Below, in pieces: positions 22,836-34,070 of a stretch of DNA of 64,000 nt. A program made the position numbers and the translations under genes. Origin of the DNA: Gibbula magus (lineage: Eukaryota > Mollusca > Gastropoda > Trochida > Trochidae); the NCBI GenBank assembly GCA_936450465.1, contig OW388296.1, positions 18,518,526 through 18,582,525 on the forward strand, in the 5' to 3' direction. The notes under the pieces were generated by a model, which saw nothing but the letters and a program-made list of their open reading frames with translations, was not told the DNA's origin and did not search any database. Positions within the stretch are counted from its first letter, which is position 1. Each line of letters begins with the position of its first letter.

Positions 22836-24600
22836 ATATTTATCATAGAACATACGCTGACAAATGATAATTGGCTATTTGTAAGATTCATTACTTATCT
22901 GGTTATTGGAAAAGATAAAACGTTAATTATTCTTTAATGTGTTCTTTCAGTTTTAGATTGGTGAGTACATTAAGTACGGGTTATATATATTCAGGGCAAT
23001 GTGCACATACACGTCTTCAAGATTTTAACTTTTACTACGTACATTCAGGGAATGATTCCTCAGAGGAGATGAAGCTGGGTGTGATTGTACGTAGTGTTTG
23101 TCTGTCGTCTAGCAGGTAAAGAGAGAGGGAAATCATGACTCGAAAAATGACAGATAGTTCTACATTAGTTTGATTCACTTTCTTCAACTGTTACAAAATG
23201 TATCATATGTTTTTACCAGGAAATTTATTTTCATATCATTAATTTGTGAAACACATTTATCATCCCGGTTGTAAATCCGCCAGGGGTCGTAAAACTATGT
23301 TTATTGAAAACACGAGGCAAGGAACCCCCAGCACGACCTCCCAAATGTGTTTATAGTTTAGGTTGAGTGTAGAAATGTGATCCAGTGCCGCACTGCTACT
23401 TCAGTTTAACCTATGTCAGGGACAATTACTCTACCAGAGAGCTGAAGCTGTGAAGTCACAGCACGCCGCATTCCTGGTGCTCCACGAGATGTGGCTTGGT
23501 TCAAACGTCAATGCTGTGTTATGCTTTATGTTTCTCCCCATTTGTGTCACACTATCGGCGTTTAGGGAACCACGAGAAGAATTCAGATTATACGCCAATG
23601 ATTTATTGCTCGTAGTACAAGCTTTGAGTGAAGTTCTTTGGCGTTCTGGTTATAGGGGAGACTGTCCCTGTCCATACCTCTTGTCGTTACGAGTGACGTT
23701 AACCAGACAGAACAAAAGAATGGTGAAACATGTAACCAACATACAATGTACATATTTATTTACAATTTAGATATAAAAGGTTTATGTTTCGGTTGTGTAA
23801 CAATGGAATATGATTGACACATCATTATACAACAGATAATAACGATAGCTTTCTTTTGATAGACTGAGTTTATGAATTGTTCAAGTTGATAATCACAATA
23901 TATTTCCAATATCAGAAATGCCAAGAATAGTTCATATGAACGAGCCGCCATGGATAAACTCCTGACATGGTGAACACTTCTTCTTACTGCCTTACGATTT
24001 AAGATAAAACCACTCTGCTCAATACATTTGGGACAGTTATCTTAAATGATACGAGGCTTTTACTTAACAGTATTAGCAAGCTGAACAGGGCTTTTGAACA
24101 AGGTTAACATGATTTCATATGGTATACTTGAGCAGCCTACACGGAGAGGTGAAAGATAACATCTACTGACTCTTACGTACAGAAAATAAAGTTAACGCAT
24201 GTTGACAAATTTGTTTGTTACCAATAGGTTATACTCACAACGCAGGTTTGAGACTGATAACTGAAGAAGCCTCAATTGTTTTTAAAATGATTTGACATGT
24301 TCAGGCCATCAGTCAATTTAGCACATAAGTAAATTTTACTCCTTTATCTACGCCACAACCCAACTGAACTCAATACATACATACAAACGTACATTTTAAT
24401 TCACATTCTCACATCCTAAATTTAAAACTAATCTTATTTCTAATAGATGTAATTTGTTACGGCTTAAAGCGTTGCAATACTGTTAATACACATCAATAAA
24501 TCACGAGAAACGAAGTCAACAGCAGCCGGTGCACCACTGAAGATTTTATGATACTTCGTTCGGTTTGGGCGACTTGAGATAGATTATAGAATAATAGAAT
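22836..24600. other. Gene-free stretch with unassigned ORFs
   Basis: ORFs at 22,937-23,119 and 23,450-23,770 (the latter starting at GTG, with a hydrophobic stretch CFMFLPICVTL) have no recognised domain. A segment near 23,276-23,345 (GGGGTCGTAAAAC, GCACGACCTCCCAAATGTG) resembles the repeat at 11.4 and 13.7 kb. Confidence 0.4.
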
Positions 24601-24604
24601 TATA

Positions 24605-24796
24605 CAATACAATTTGAATACTACAAACAACCTGGAAATCAGCTTGAAACCCAACGTTAACCTAGCATTATACAATTTGAATACTACAAACAACCTGGAA
24701 ATCAGCTTGAAACCCAACGTAACCTAGCATTATACAATTTGAATACTACAAACAACCTGGAAATCAGCTTTAAACCCAACGTTAACCTAGCATTGA
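24605..24796. repeat. 63-bp tandem repeat, three units
   Basis: A unit with AATTTGAATACTACAAACAA, then CCTGGAAATCAGCTT, then CCCAACGTTAACCTAGCAT starts at 24,611, 24,674 and 24,736 (steps of 63 and 62; the middle unit lacks one T). Units are nearly identical, so the array is young. The ORF on the minus strand is made of this repeat. Confidence 0.9.
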
Positions 24797-25988
24797 TGCG
24801 TGGCCTGTATTTTGATATTCTCTGATTCGATAAGCCTGCATACATTGAAGCAATGGGCTTCTCTCTCACTAGAAGTAGTCCTGACATGTAGGAAATAAAC
24901 TGTAATTGATTTTCTGCAGTCATATATTTGTCTACATATTGTGATTTCACATATCACATTTTAACAATATAAAAGAAGACGTAAAGAATTACTCACGAAG
25001 AGAATGTGCTATATGAATGTTGAAAAGGCGCAACATGTACAGATACATGGGGAGTTATGTTGTAAGGTCTCTACCATGATAGGTATAATGTTCTGGCTTC
25101 AGGTGAGATGAAGAAACTGCGGAATAAAGTAATCTAGTGCCTGGATTTAAATAGTTGGATAGCTGAGTGGGCCTACTACGAACTACTCGAGGACAAACGC
25201 TTGAGTCGGTGTACACATCTAATTAAGATATTTTACGACGCATCAATGTAAAAAAATCGTTACTCGTCTTCGACATTGTGCCTTTTTGTGCTAGTTCGGT
25301 GTACTGCATGTGCATAGACTATAACATCCAGAAATGTCTTGCGCCAGTTATTCCTCAGGATTTATTCACAAAGGACGGATTTGCTGAATTCCTCTGGTTA
25401 GTATATATTGGGTTTCCTCTCCAATCTTCCGTTCATTTAGGGCTGAAGGGGCTTGTTAACATATCAGATGTATTCAATTATAGACTGACTGCATGACTGG
25501 GCATTGTTTCTGAAACTTTAAGAGGGCGTATTCTAGCCTATGAACTATGCAATAACATTCTATGAGATGTGGAATACCCTGTCTCAATAGATAAAGGACA
25601 CCATTCCTTAATCCTATATTGACATGTGCACCATATGCACAAAACTAAACAAACGAAGAGTTAATCGATTCATTACCGACCCAAGCTTTAGAAAGAGCAC
25701 TCCTTGCAGAAATGATGTCCTCGGTCGGACAACGATCAAGGGCATTAACCTCAACAAGTTTATTTTCTGGCTTCCCATTTACCAGTATCCGCAAATAGAT
25801 CACCTCATTTCAGACACTGGAATGTCAATAGCACCATCAATCATTACTTATATCTAATGAAGGTCCATAAGGTCTATTGTCCCGAATTATTCTACGAATC
25901 AATGTTTACTCATCTCAATCCCTTATATAACAAATCACATATCCATCAATGATTCAATAAGGGGGTCATTCTTAACAAATATACCGGT
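24797..25988. other. Gene-free stretch
   Basis: ORFs at 25,278-25,496 and 25,624-25,857 show no recognised domain. Nothing else seen. Confidence 0.45.
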
Positions 25989-26023
25989 AATAGAATTATA
26001 CAATTTGAATACTACAAACAACC
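25989..26023. repeat. Detached monomer piece of the 63-bp repeat
   Basis: AGAATTATACAATTTGAATA followed by CTACAAACAACCTG, same as the start of the array 1.2 kb away, including the flanking AGAATTATACAA. Confidence 0.75.
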
Positions 26024-26217
26024 TGCAACAAATATCAGTGCATGTTGCTCATGTATGACACTTAAAGGAGTTTTTTTTATGTTTCATCGTCTCCGAAATG
26101 ATTTTCTGAGTTAATAATAATTTAGATAAATCACACTTGAATCAATGTCAACTTATCTCAATCAAATGACATGACAATGGACATCAATATGGCTGTCCTT
26201 ATCAACAAATCTTGGTT

Positions 26218-26258
26218 TTTATTGTTCATGTCTCACAATTAAAAGAGTTGTTTTTATT
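26218..26258 (-). terminator. Poly(A) signals of the acetyltransferase gene
   Basis: On the minus strand AATAAA occurs at 26,253-26,258 and again at 26,218-26,223, about 80 and 115 nt after the stop codon, the normal distance for 3'-end cleavage. Confidence 0.6.
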
Positions 26259-26338
26259 ACCATCTGAGCAGCAAAATGTCTCGGGAAAGTTTGTCCTGGT
26301 TAATAATGATGAGTAATAAGTTGGCGAATGAATCACAT

Positions 26339-26902
26339 TCAATACTTTGATGTTGCCCGTGTAACTTTAAGTCGGTTTTCCACGACAGCCAAGTGATAAT
26401 AGCCAAGATATTTTCCATTACCTTTGGTAAAATTCTCACAAATTGCTTCCGAAATTTCTTGTGGGAATGACTCAAACAAAAACAATCCAACATTGATAGA
26501 TTCACTTTCTGGTACGTCTAGTATATGAGCCTGAATATGATCTTCCAGGTCATGGAGGTCTTCTCCATAGAAGGATATTTCACACATCTGACCAACTGGA
26601 CTCCAGTATCGAAGACCAATACTTATGGTTGATACTGCTTTAATCGTCATTTCGTTCTCGTCGAGTGTACGCTCCCCCGAGACCTTAACATACACTGATG
26701 TGTTGTCGTTAATGATGTGTCGGATGTTCTTCTTCTCCAGTCCGAGAGCAATGTAATGCACGTGTATGGTTCCTCGAGGAAACAGCTTTTGACAGAGAGA
26801 ACGGCAATCAAAGATTACCTCAAGTTGTGTTTTTTTTAGACGCATCATTTTGGACAGTGTGTAGCTTGTACTTGGACGTGGTATCATGAACTCGTAAATT
26901 TT
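26339..26902 (-). CDS. GNAT gene, last coding exon
   Basis: 187 codons after acceptor TTTTCATTCAG, from KIYEFMIPRPSTSYTLSKMM to the stop at 26,339. It encodes the C-terminal domain typical of NAT16-like proteins, with GTIHVHYIALGLEKKNIRH and ISFYGEDLHDLEDHIQAHI as recognisable stretches. Confidence 0.78.
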   Translation of the reverse strand, partial: KIYEFMIPRPSTSYTLSKMMRLKKTQLEVIFDCRSLCQKLFPRGTIHVHYIALGLEKKNIRHIINDNTSVYVKVSGERTLDENEMTIKAVSTISIGLRYWSPVGQMCEISFYGEDLHDLEDHIQAHILDVPESESINVGLFLFESFPQEISEAICENFTKGNGKYLGYYHLAVVENRLKVTRATSKY

Positions 26903-29343
26903 CTGAATGAAAATAAACAAGAGAATTTTTTGCTCACTCATGATACCCCCGCTTTTACATTAACATTGGTCAAAGAGAAATGTTTGAAAATAGCAAAAGG
27001 GTATCAATGTTTAAACTTTTGTATGAAAAGACCATAACATATATTATTAAAGCAGAGTAAGTATTACACCTCTAAGCATGTTTTAGAAGTAAAATTCAAA
27101 GTGGTTTCGTAACATTTGAACAACTAGAAGAGCGTTTGCGGGACACCGCAAAAGCAGAGCAGCTCCGAAACTTTGGGTCTCGCCTTTCCCTGTTCCGCCT
27201 TCTCCTCAGCATAAATAAAATGGGATTTTTCTTGGACCAAAATTTGTTCATTATTCAAGTTATTCTAACAAGTTGAATCATCACTGGGGTCACTTTTCAC
27301 AAGTTTGTTCTTAAAACCTATTTCTGATTTCAAAATTGGATCAAAGGATTAACATGGCCTGAACCAATATCTCATGACCTTGGCCTTGACCTTAGACCTT
27401 CAAGGTCACACCATCACTGATTACTTTTCATTGTGTATAACAATCATGCAATTACTCAAAGTGTTCATTGTTAACATAAGGCATATTCACAATAGCATGT
27501 GACCTTGACCTTTGACAGATTTTAGCGAAAACTTTTTCAAATCTTGGTCTATCTCCATAGTTGATATATACCAAATAAGAGCCTGACAACACAAAAACGT
27601 TTGAAGTTATCATGTTTACAAGGATTATTGTAGTAATTAAAGCACTCATGACCTTGACCTTTGACCTTGAATGTGAACATGTCAAAATCATTTACCAGAT
27701 TTATAAGAAAGAAGCTATGTATATGAGGTGTTAATACCTTCTTGGAAACAAGTAGTATTTGAGTTATGAGCGGAACCAAAAGTGTGACCATAGACGCGCA
27801 CACAAAGACGCTTAAAAGTGGAAAATCTGAAAAAATAATCATGGAATCTGAGGGAAACATAGAAAAGGCACATCTAGGGACCATAAAGTGTACATGTATA
27901 AAGTTTCATAACAATTGAACAAGTAGTATTTGAGTTATGAGCGGAACCAAAAGTGTAAGCATAGACGCGTACACAAAGACGCTTAAAAGTGGAAAATCTG
28001 AAAAAATAATCATGGAATCTGAGGGAAACATAGAAAAGGCACATCTAGGGACCATAAAGTGTACATGTATAAAGTTTCATAACAATTGAACAAGTAGTAT
28101 TTGAGTTATGAGCGGAACCAAAAGTGTTCCGGACGGATTGACGGAAGGACGGACGGACGCGCTGAGCGCTATATACCCCCGACTACTTCGTAGCGGGGGT
28201 ATAATTAAAAACAAATCACATGATGATGCTAGAATTGATCGTTGTGATGCTTTACATATAGTATGATTTTAATATTTAGCCAGTAGGCATTTCAACAAAA
28301 ACGATCACTTTGAAAGCAATAGAATATTCCGATGGTGATGTTAAAAAACTTTATTCTTATCAGATGTGAATGACCACAACAATGTGTGACTCACCAGCGT
28401 GTGCAGGTGTTTCTTGTTTTGGTCTTCATGAACATCTGCCCAGTTGATAACGTCACTTGAGCTCGCAAACCACAGATATTGTATATTGGCGATGTTTGCT
28501 ATGCTTTCTCGCAAGCGGTCACCCATAGCTTTACTGTAACCTCTCCCCTGGTATGATGGTATTACACGCCCTGCCCTCCCCTGAATCACTCTGCCATCAT
28601 CATGTATCAATGCACACTGGTACCCAATCTGCAAAAGGGTAAAGAATCAAGAACATCTACACAAATTTTAATCTGTTTAAAGTTGTATGGTCCTCAGAAA
28701 AGCTAGTATCATTTCTGGAAGAGAGCTCGCATCACCGCAATGAATTTACATTTTTCAAACTTTAGACTCATGTCAATGCACGGAGTTACAATGTAGCAAT
28801 GCAACTCAAACTTACTGCATGCACCAGCGTTTAAGTTTATTTCACAATTTTCTGTCGAATTCAACTCCTTTACTTCGAGGTAAACATTTTACTGTGAGAT
28901 TAGATTAAACTGACTGACAAGTTTATGAAAGGTAAATGTTTGGCAAAACCCACAAAATACTTCAAAGTCAAAGCTATAGTGCATCCCTGTCCTGCCGATT
29001 GGTAAACTTCCGGTGTTATGATTCTCGTTCAATATGTATTTATTGAAAATGTCTTAGGTCATCGCTCGCAGAACGCACCAGAGATACAATATCAACACAA
29101 TGCTGCTTGAAGACTTGGCTTCTCAAAACCGAGTAACCAACACAGTGTTACCTTGTTTATTTTATATGCATACAAACTTACAATCTTTCCACCCACTTCG
29201 CACACATATGAAATGTAATCAGGATCGTTGATGAAATCATGATAGAAGTAGGGGAGATAATCCCGTCCATCGTATACAGTCCCAATGTCGAGCACGGCTT
29301 TGAAATCCTTGGCTGTTGCTTGTCTTACGACGCAAGAAGACAT
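26339..29343 (-). CDS. NAT16/histidine-N-acetyltransferase-like GNAT enzyme, three exons
   Basis: Joining minus-strand exons 29,343-29,182, 28,628-28,395 and 26,902-26,339 gives a 319-residue protein with all introns in phase 0. The first 110 residues look like a GNAT acetyltransferase: VRQATAKDF at the start of the fold, a DGRDYLPYFY segment, then RVIPSYQGRGYSKAM at about 75-89, which is motif A for acetyl-CoA binding (Q81-x-x-G84). The C-terminal 187 residues resemble the second half of vertebrate NAT16 and fish histidine N-acetyltransferase, including LRYWSPVGQMCEISFYG. These enzymes transfer acetyl from acetyl-CoA to an amine of a small substrate; in fish the product is N-acetylhistidine. 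The substrate here is unknown. Length is slightly below human NAT16. The ATG at 29,343 is chosen because it sits directly before the GNAT fold and just after a splice acceptor (TTTTCATCACAG), implying a non-coding first exon. No frameshift or stop: likely functional. Alternative: another GNAT subfamily. Confidence 0.78.
27120..28205 (+). mobile_element. Repeat with TGACCTTGACC runs and a terminal hairpin, intronic
   Basis: The body contains several GACCTTGACCTTTGAC and CTTCAAGGTCA motifs (27,379-27,670), like the element at 17.9 kb but a different family. The right end has GACGGACGGACGC, then CCCCCGACTACTTCGTAGCGGGGG, a stem-loop followed by TATAAT, a common 3'-end design of mollusc repeats. 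ORFs on the minus strand at 27,452-27,884 are repeat-derived. The left edge is approximate. Confidence 0.65.
27747..28128. repeat. 171-bp tandem duplication
   Basis: AACAAGTAGTATTTGAGTTA begins at 27,747, 27,918 and 28,089: two full units of exactly 171 nt and a third partial one of about 40 nt. Differences are very few (e.g. GACGCGCACAC versus GACGCGTACAC), so the duplication is recent. Confidence 0.9.
28395..28628 (-). CDS. GNAT gene, second coding exon (acetyl-CoA motif)
   Basis: 78 codons from IGYQCALIHDDGRVIQGRAG, carrying motif A, through LRESIANIANIQYLWFASSS to the donor GTGAGT (plus-strand 28,389-28,394). The acceptor is CCTTTTGCAG just before 28,628. Reading on past the donor gives a non-conserved tail. 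Confidence 0.78.
28629..29181 (-). other. Intron 1 of the GNAT gene
   Basis: GTAAGT donor and TTTTGCAG acceptor. No repeat recognised in it. Confidence 0.7.
29182..29343 (-). CDS. GNAT gene, first coding exon
   Basis: 54 codons from MSSCVVRQATAKDF to CEVGGKI, ending at the strong donor GTAAGT (plus-strand ACTTAC at 29,176-29,181). The reading frame continues upstream to 29,427 without a stop, but that part has no similarity to the family and an acceptor lies one base before the ATG, so I treat it as intron or 5' UTR. Confidence 0.75.
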
Positions 29344-29453
29344 TCTGTGATGAAAAGGATATCTGCGGTAAATAACGTTCAATCTGTGTGAAAAGTTGTT
29401 TAAAATATTGCAATAATTGTAGTCCACCTCCCTGAACCAGCAAGTGAGTTTAG

Positions 29454-30060
29454 TTAGTGATGCGCTGAGGGCACGCTGTTCAAAGAGGTGATACAGATTT
29501 CAGAAAGGATGGGAGAGAGAGGGGATCTTATGGGTAGACCATGGATTTGCTCATAGACGTCATCGCCCCAGGTGAAATGGGTGGAGGTGATTGGAGTTAG
29601 TAATGAGCTGAATGATTGAGTCAGTGTTGAGGTTAGTGTCCAGGGGTTGTTAATGTTATAAAAAAAACTGCAAGAGGATGTGCAGGGTTTAATCAATGGG
29701 AACACTGGTAAACAGATCAACAGCATCATAACTTACAATTTGACCTGGATTGTTGATACACTTAAATGTTTCACAAAATTCGACAGAGTCTGGTATGAAG
29801 GAGTCAGCAGTTTAGCCAAGCGAGAACATCACTTTGGTAAGATGCTGGAATGTGCTGTAAAACACCGTTTCCCGAGAACACACAAAGGGCCTGATTTTAG
29901 GTAGGTCCTTATGAATTTTAACAGTTGAACGTGCCTATGGGGTTTGAGGATGAAAGACAATGAGTTTCTAATGGAGATCTTGACTAATCTCATACTTGTC
30001 CCGTAGTTGGTTCAGTTGGGCCTTGTGTTGTCTCCGAAGCTTCTGGATATTGGTCTCGTT
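29454..30060 (-). mobile_element. Penelope-like retroelement fragment A (RT start to RT core)
   Basis: Read on the minus strand from about 30,060 downward, broken frames give LPKIRPF, a SYDAVDLFTSVPIDKTLHIL block (the RT motif with the first catalytic Asp) and then HGLPIRSPLSPILSEI (the GLPMGSPLSP motif of Penelope-like elements). Stops and shifts separate these. The fragment stops just after GSPLSP, where the part with the YVDD box should follow. It lies immediately upstream of the GNAT gene on the same strand. Confidence 0.75.
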
Positions 30061-30109
30061 TTACAATTCAGGACTCACTGAAGAAGAAAAAATTATATAT
30101 ATGGATGAT

Positions 30110-30910
30110 TACCTTTTTGTTAACAATGGCAACGTTGCGGTATAGATCTGTATACCATTATCAAGCATATCGGAGAGATGATAAAACAGCAGCTTATATA
30201 CAGGATCCATGTTGGCATGATAATGTCATAACAAAGACAACAAGATGAGATATGAAAGGTTGAAACAAATGTAGTTGTGATCACAAGGATGCGATCTGTA
30301 GGATAGCAGTGATTGGTAAGTTGATTAACTAGAGTTTGGGGATACAAAGCAGGGGTGAGGATAGCCAATTAGTGGAGATTTAATGAGAGATGTCAGTCGA
30401 GTGACTGGATGTTGAGTGAGTGGATGCGGAGTGAGTTTGGAGGCATTGTTAGAGGTGCGGGTGACTAGGACGTCAAGGACGTCAAGGAAGAGAAGTTTTG
30501 AGTTGATTTCAGTTTCAATTGTGGATTGAATACGTAATGGTGTTGGAGGAGAACAATCGGGTTGTTATTGTTAGGGAGTACGACAAAGGTGTTGTCAGCC
30601 TTCCAGAACCAGCAGGCTGGTTGGATTAGTGATGCGCGGAGAGAATGCTGTTCAAAAGAGGTCTATAAACTTCAGAGAGAATGGGAGAGAGAGGAGATCC
30701 TATGGGTAGACCATGGGTTTGCTCATAGAGGTCATCACCCCAGATGAAGTAAGTGGAGGTGATCGAGTTAGAAATGTGCCGAACTCCACTATCAGGGTGA
30801 GGTGTTGTTTCCCTTTGCAGTGAACTATAAAATGTACTTGTCAGTAAATCGTTTAATAATTGTTTTGATTTAAGAAGTTGATTCCTTAATGCATTTGTTA
30901 ACGGACTCAA
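30110..30910 (-). mobile_element. Penelope-like retroelement fragment B (RT core to downstream)
   Basis: Minus-strand ORF from 30,910 gives ITSTYFIWGDDLYEQTHG and LPIGSPLSPILSEVY, followed by FWKADNTFVVLPNNN, a corrupted form of the RT F-x-YVDDTF box, and then a frame with ETEINSKLLFLDVLDVL, typical of the region after it. The catalytic YVDD is lost, so the copy is dead. The small ORFs at 30,120-30,368 belong to its decayed tail. Confidence 0.75.
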
Positions 30911-32106
30911 ACACAGTTGATAAAGGTCATGTGAACGACATATATACAGTAGTTAAACTTGATTATTCAAACCGGTTATAAGACAGTGTACAGGCGCATT
31001 CCGAAATCAACTTCTTCTATTTCCAAACTTTGCAATGGAGGGAATGTTGAACATTTTCCAAATAAATAAATATACAGTGTATATACAATATCAACTTGTT
31101 GTGAATTCTGAATCTATACCCATATTTATCGAGATTATTTCATGTAATGTTTAGGTAAAATGATAATACGTGTATTACCTGTTGCAGAGTTCCCAAAAGC
31201 AGGCTTGTGACACACCGTAGACACACCAAGGTAACACACAGTATTCATAACCATGCGCAGTAACGTCAATGAATATTCAGAAACATTAATGAGAGAGGCA
31301 TAAACAGTATAACGCATTGAATTGCTGATAAAATGACATTTTAATTCAGTATGTATATGCACTATCTATCCTGTGTATAACGCACACGAATGAGTGATTG
31401 GTTGATTTGTCATATCATTCATATTATTTTTCAATTTGTAGTAAAGTATTACAAGATCAAGTCAATATTTTGTGACAGGTCATTGAAATGAGTAAACCTC
31501 CATCTTAGAATAGTCTTAAACTTCAGTATGTTTCCTCATCAGGCCTATAGATAAGTGAAACATATTTTATTCTCTCTCCCTAAGTGCCCAGCAACCACTT
31601 AACAATTATCACTCAACCTTTTATGGGTTTTCCGTATTAAGAGTTGACCATAGTGTGACATCGTACAGTGGAAAGCGTGAAATTACTCATAGATGAAAAT
31701 TTGAGTCAAGAGCTGCAGGAAGTAGTCCAATTGAATGTGGGAGGGGCTGGGGGAGAGGTCCTTCAAGGATGACCGGATAGCAGTAGATAATCTTAGGGTA
31801 GGGAGGTCGTGTGAGGAGGAACCTATTATCTCGTAAGTATAAGTTTTCCTATCTCAGCGATAGGGAACCCTAACTGGTTCCAATATAAATGATTCGTGAA
31901 CATGTTTTGACAAACAACAATCTTTTCACAAATGCTACGATTAGGAGAAACGCTGCCGATATCATGTTCATGAGTTCATGAATTAAATACAGATTAGAAT
32001 TATCTACGAATGTTCACGAACGTGCAAAATTTCGCATTCGTGATGGTTCGGGACCGATGATTCGGGTCATAGTGACATTCGGGCAGAAGAAACGTCACTG
32101 GTCATT
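30911..32106. other. Gene-free stretch
   Basis: A 75-codon minus ORF at 31,135-31,362 has no recognised domain. No clear repeat. Confidence 0.5.
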
Positions 32107-32291
32107 TTGGCTGTATGGGTTGTGATGTTGACTTGGCTGTATGGGTTGTGATGTTGACTTGGCTGTATGGGTTGTGATGTTGACTTGGCTGTATGGGTTG
32201 TGATGTTGACTTGGCTGTATGGGTTGTGATGTTGACTTGGTTGTATGAGTTGTGATGTTGACTTGGCTGTATGGGTTGTGATGTTGACTTG
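32107..32291. repeat. 26-bp minisatellite, seven units
   Basis: TTGGCTGTATGGGTTGTGAT plus GTTGAC repeats at 32,107, 32,133, 32,159, 32,185, 32,211, 32,237 and 32,263. Only the sixth unit differs (TTGGTTGTATGAG). The minus strand has no stop in any of the three frames through the array, which explains three overlapping ORFs made of HHNPYSQVNITTHTAKSTSQ-type repeats. I do not regard them as genes. Confidence 0.95.
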
Positions 32292-34070
32292 CTGAAACAT
32301 GGTCCACTGTGCATGTTGTCGAAGGAATGACTGCACTGCAGGATGTCCCAGTATTATAATCAGAGGAGTTTTCTGATCACCAAGTAAAGACGACTTAGTT
32401 GATCAAGGATCGGGACATTCCAGATGTCCGTCTCACGGTTAATAAACCCACGAGTGTAGAACAAATGTTGCGAACATCGAAATGTCATAATATTATACCC
32501 GTCAATGATTGATTCAAAACTATAATCAATAATTATCATTAAATGTAACATCACAATGAAAGCATTTACATGAATAATGTTTTAATCGTTTAAAAAGCAT
32601 TAAATATTCGAAAATGAAAGAAATGATGAACGAATGTGATATGACGAATCAGTCATATTCATGTCTATTACTCACCCGTCGAAATCGCTGTCTGATAAAT
32701 CTACAATGTTTTTACGATTGAGGCCTCATTATAAGTGGTTAAAAAATGACGTCACAATATCAACGCCGTGGTCGCAATGGAGTGTGTCCCAGTAAACGAC
32801 AAGTACAGTATGTGACGTAAAGTGAGTAATACATGATATATTAAATTCGGTTTCATTTAAAAACACATTTATGAAACTCGTGAATGGTATCTGTATCTAA
32901 CTCGTTTTCGCTCAGAATATACCAAACCACATACTCATTTCATACATATTGTATTAAACGGAACGTCGTTTAGTATTCTCTATCTCTCTCATTAATGCAT
33001 TTGAATATTCATTGGAGTCACTTGTCATGTTTCTGAATGCGGTGTTCACAAGTTTATCTACTTTTTGGAGCATCTTTTAACAGGTAATGCATGTACATTC
33101 GTGTAGCCTTGTACTAGATCGTTTATTGAAAGAATCTTGATGAAGTGAATTAAAAAACATTACCTCTTGACCTTTAACACTACATGTTTGCGTCTGTTTT
33201 AAAGGCTTAAGAGCACACTTTCCATGCCCAAATTAGATATGTTCTGTGTCACAAGAGTGCATATGCGCCCACCTCACCTTCCTATCCATGCAATTACAGT
33301 TGCCCTACAATCCGTATGAAAACACTGAAATGGTCACTAAGAGATTACACACATCGTACGCCTGTGTACAAGTTGTAAATAAAGAGTATTAATAACGACT
33401 GAACTGGAAACATGTGCAACTTTTGAATATGCCCTAATCTCTTATCCGACAACAAAGTATGAAAATTCTTCATTAAGGTATGTATGTAGTCTGTAACTTC
33501 ATCGATATCACGATATCTGATACTCGGTGTAACCACTGCCGCTGTAGGTCTTCAGGTTGTTCAAAATTAGTATTTTGCCGATATGTAGTTCATGCGGAGT
33601 TGATGCTACGTTGTATGAATTACTCCGGTCTTTTAAAATTAAGTTTTAAACCTGGATACTTAGTACATACCTACCAGATAACTTATACGGTACATTACCC
33701 GAGGGCAGGTCGTTGTGCATTATTTATATTTCAAAACAATTGGCGTGCAATTGTAAAGTGTGAGTATTGCATTGAAGAAGTAGAGTGCATAATCTGTATG
33801 TCCAGTGATAGATAAAGGGATTTTAATTGAAGAAAACTGCTGCATGAATGGCCTTGATCAGCTTCAGTGTTCTTTAAAAACACAAATAGTTCACGATACA
33901 CTAACAAGAATATTTCAATGCAGAGGCAAACACCATATCTTAATCATAATAAAGTCTCACCATTTATTAACAATAAATTAGTTCTGTATTAACCAACATA
34001 TCTAGTATTGTGTAACCTTTGTAAAAATATAACTGTTACATCGTTTGACTGTTGTAAGTCCTGTCAGGAA
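32292..34070. other. Gene-free stretch
   Basis: ORFs at 32,360-32,554 (-), 33,345-33,536 (-) and 33,480-33,815 (+, 111 codons, cysteine-rich but without a zinc-finger spacing I know) are unassigned. Confidence 0.45.

Larger units (their letters stand above)
26903..28394 (-). other. Intron 2 of the GNAT gene, holding a repeat
   Basis: Bounded by GTGAGT on the exon 2 side and CATTCAG on the exon 3 side. Most of it (about 27,120-28,205) is a transposon-like repeat; the rest is AT-rich with no feature. Confidence 0.7.

Noticed and set aside
27452..27884. Overlapping minus ORFs (79 and 111 codons) in the GNAT intron
   Set aside because: They are translations of the TGACCTTGACC-rich repeat and the 171-bp duplication; no domain and inside an intron.
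16017..28089. Relation between the 57-bp and 171-bp periods (171 = 3 x 57)
   Set aside because: The unit sequences are unrelated; numerical coincidence.
32067..32336. Three overlapping HHNPYSQVNITTHTAK-type ORFs
   Set aside because: The 26-nt unit happens to have no stop in any minus frame; a real gene would not be open in all three.
33480..33815. 111-codon cysteine-rich ORF
   Set aside because: Cysteine spacing fits no zinc finger or toxin scaffold I know, and there is no signal peptide.
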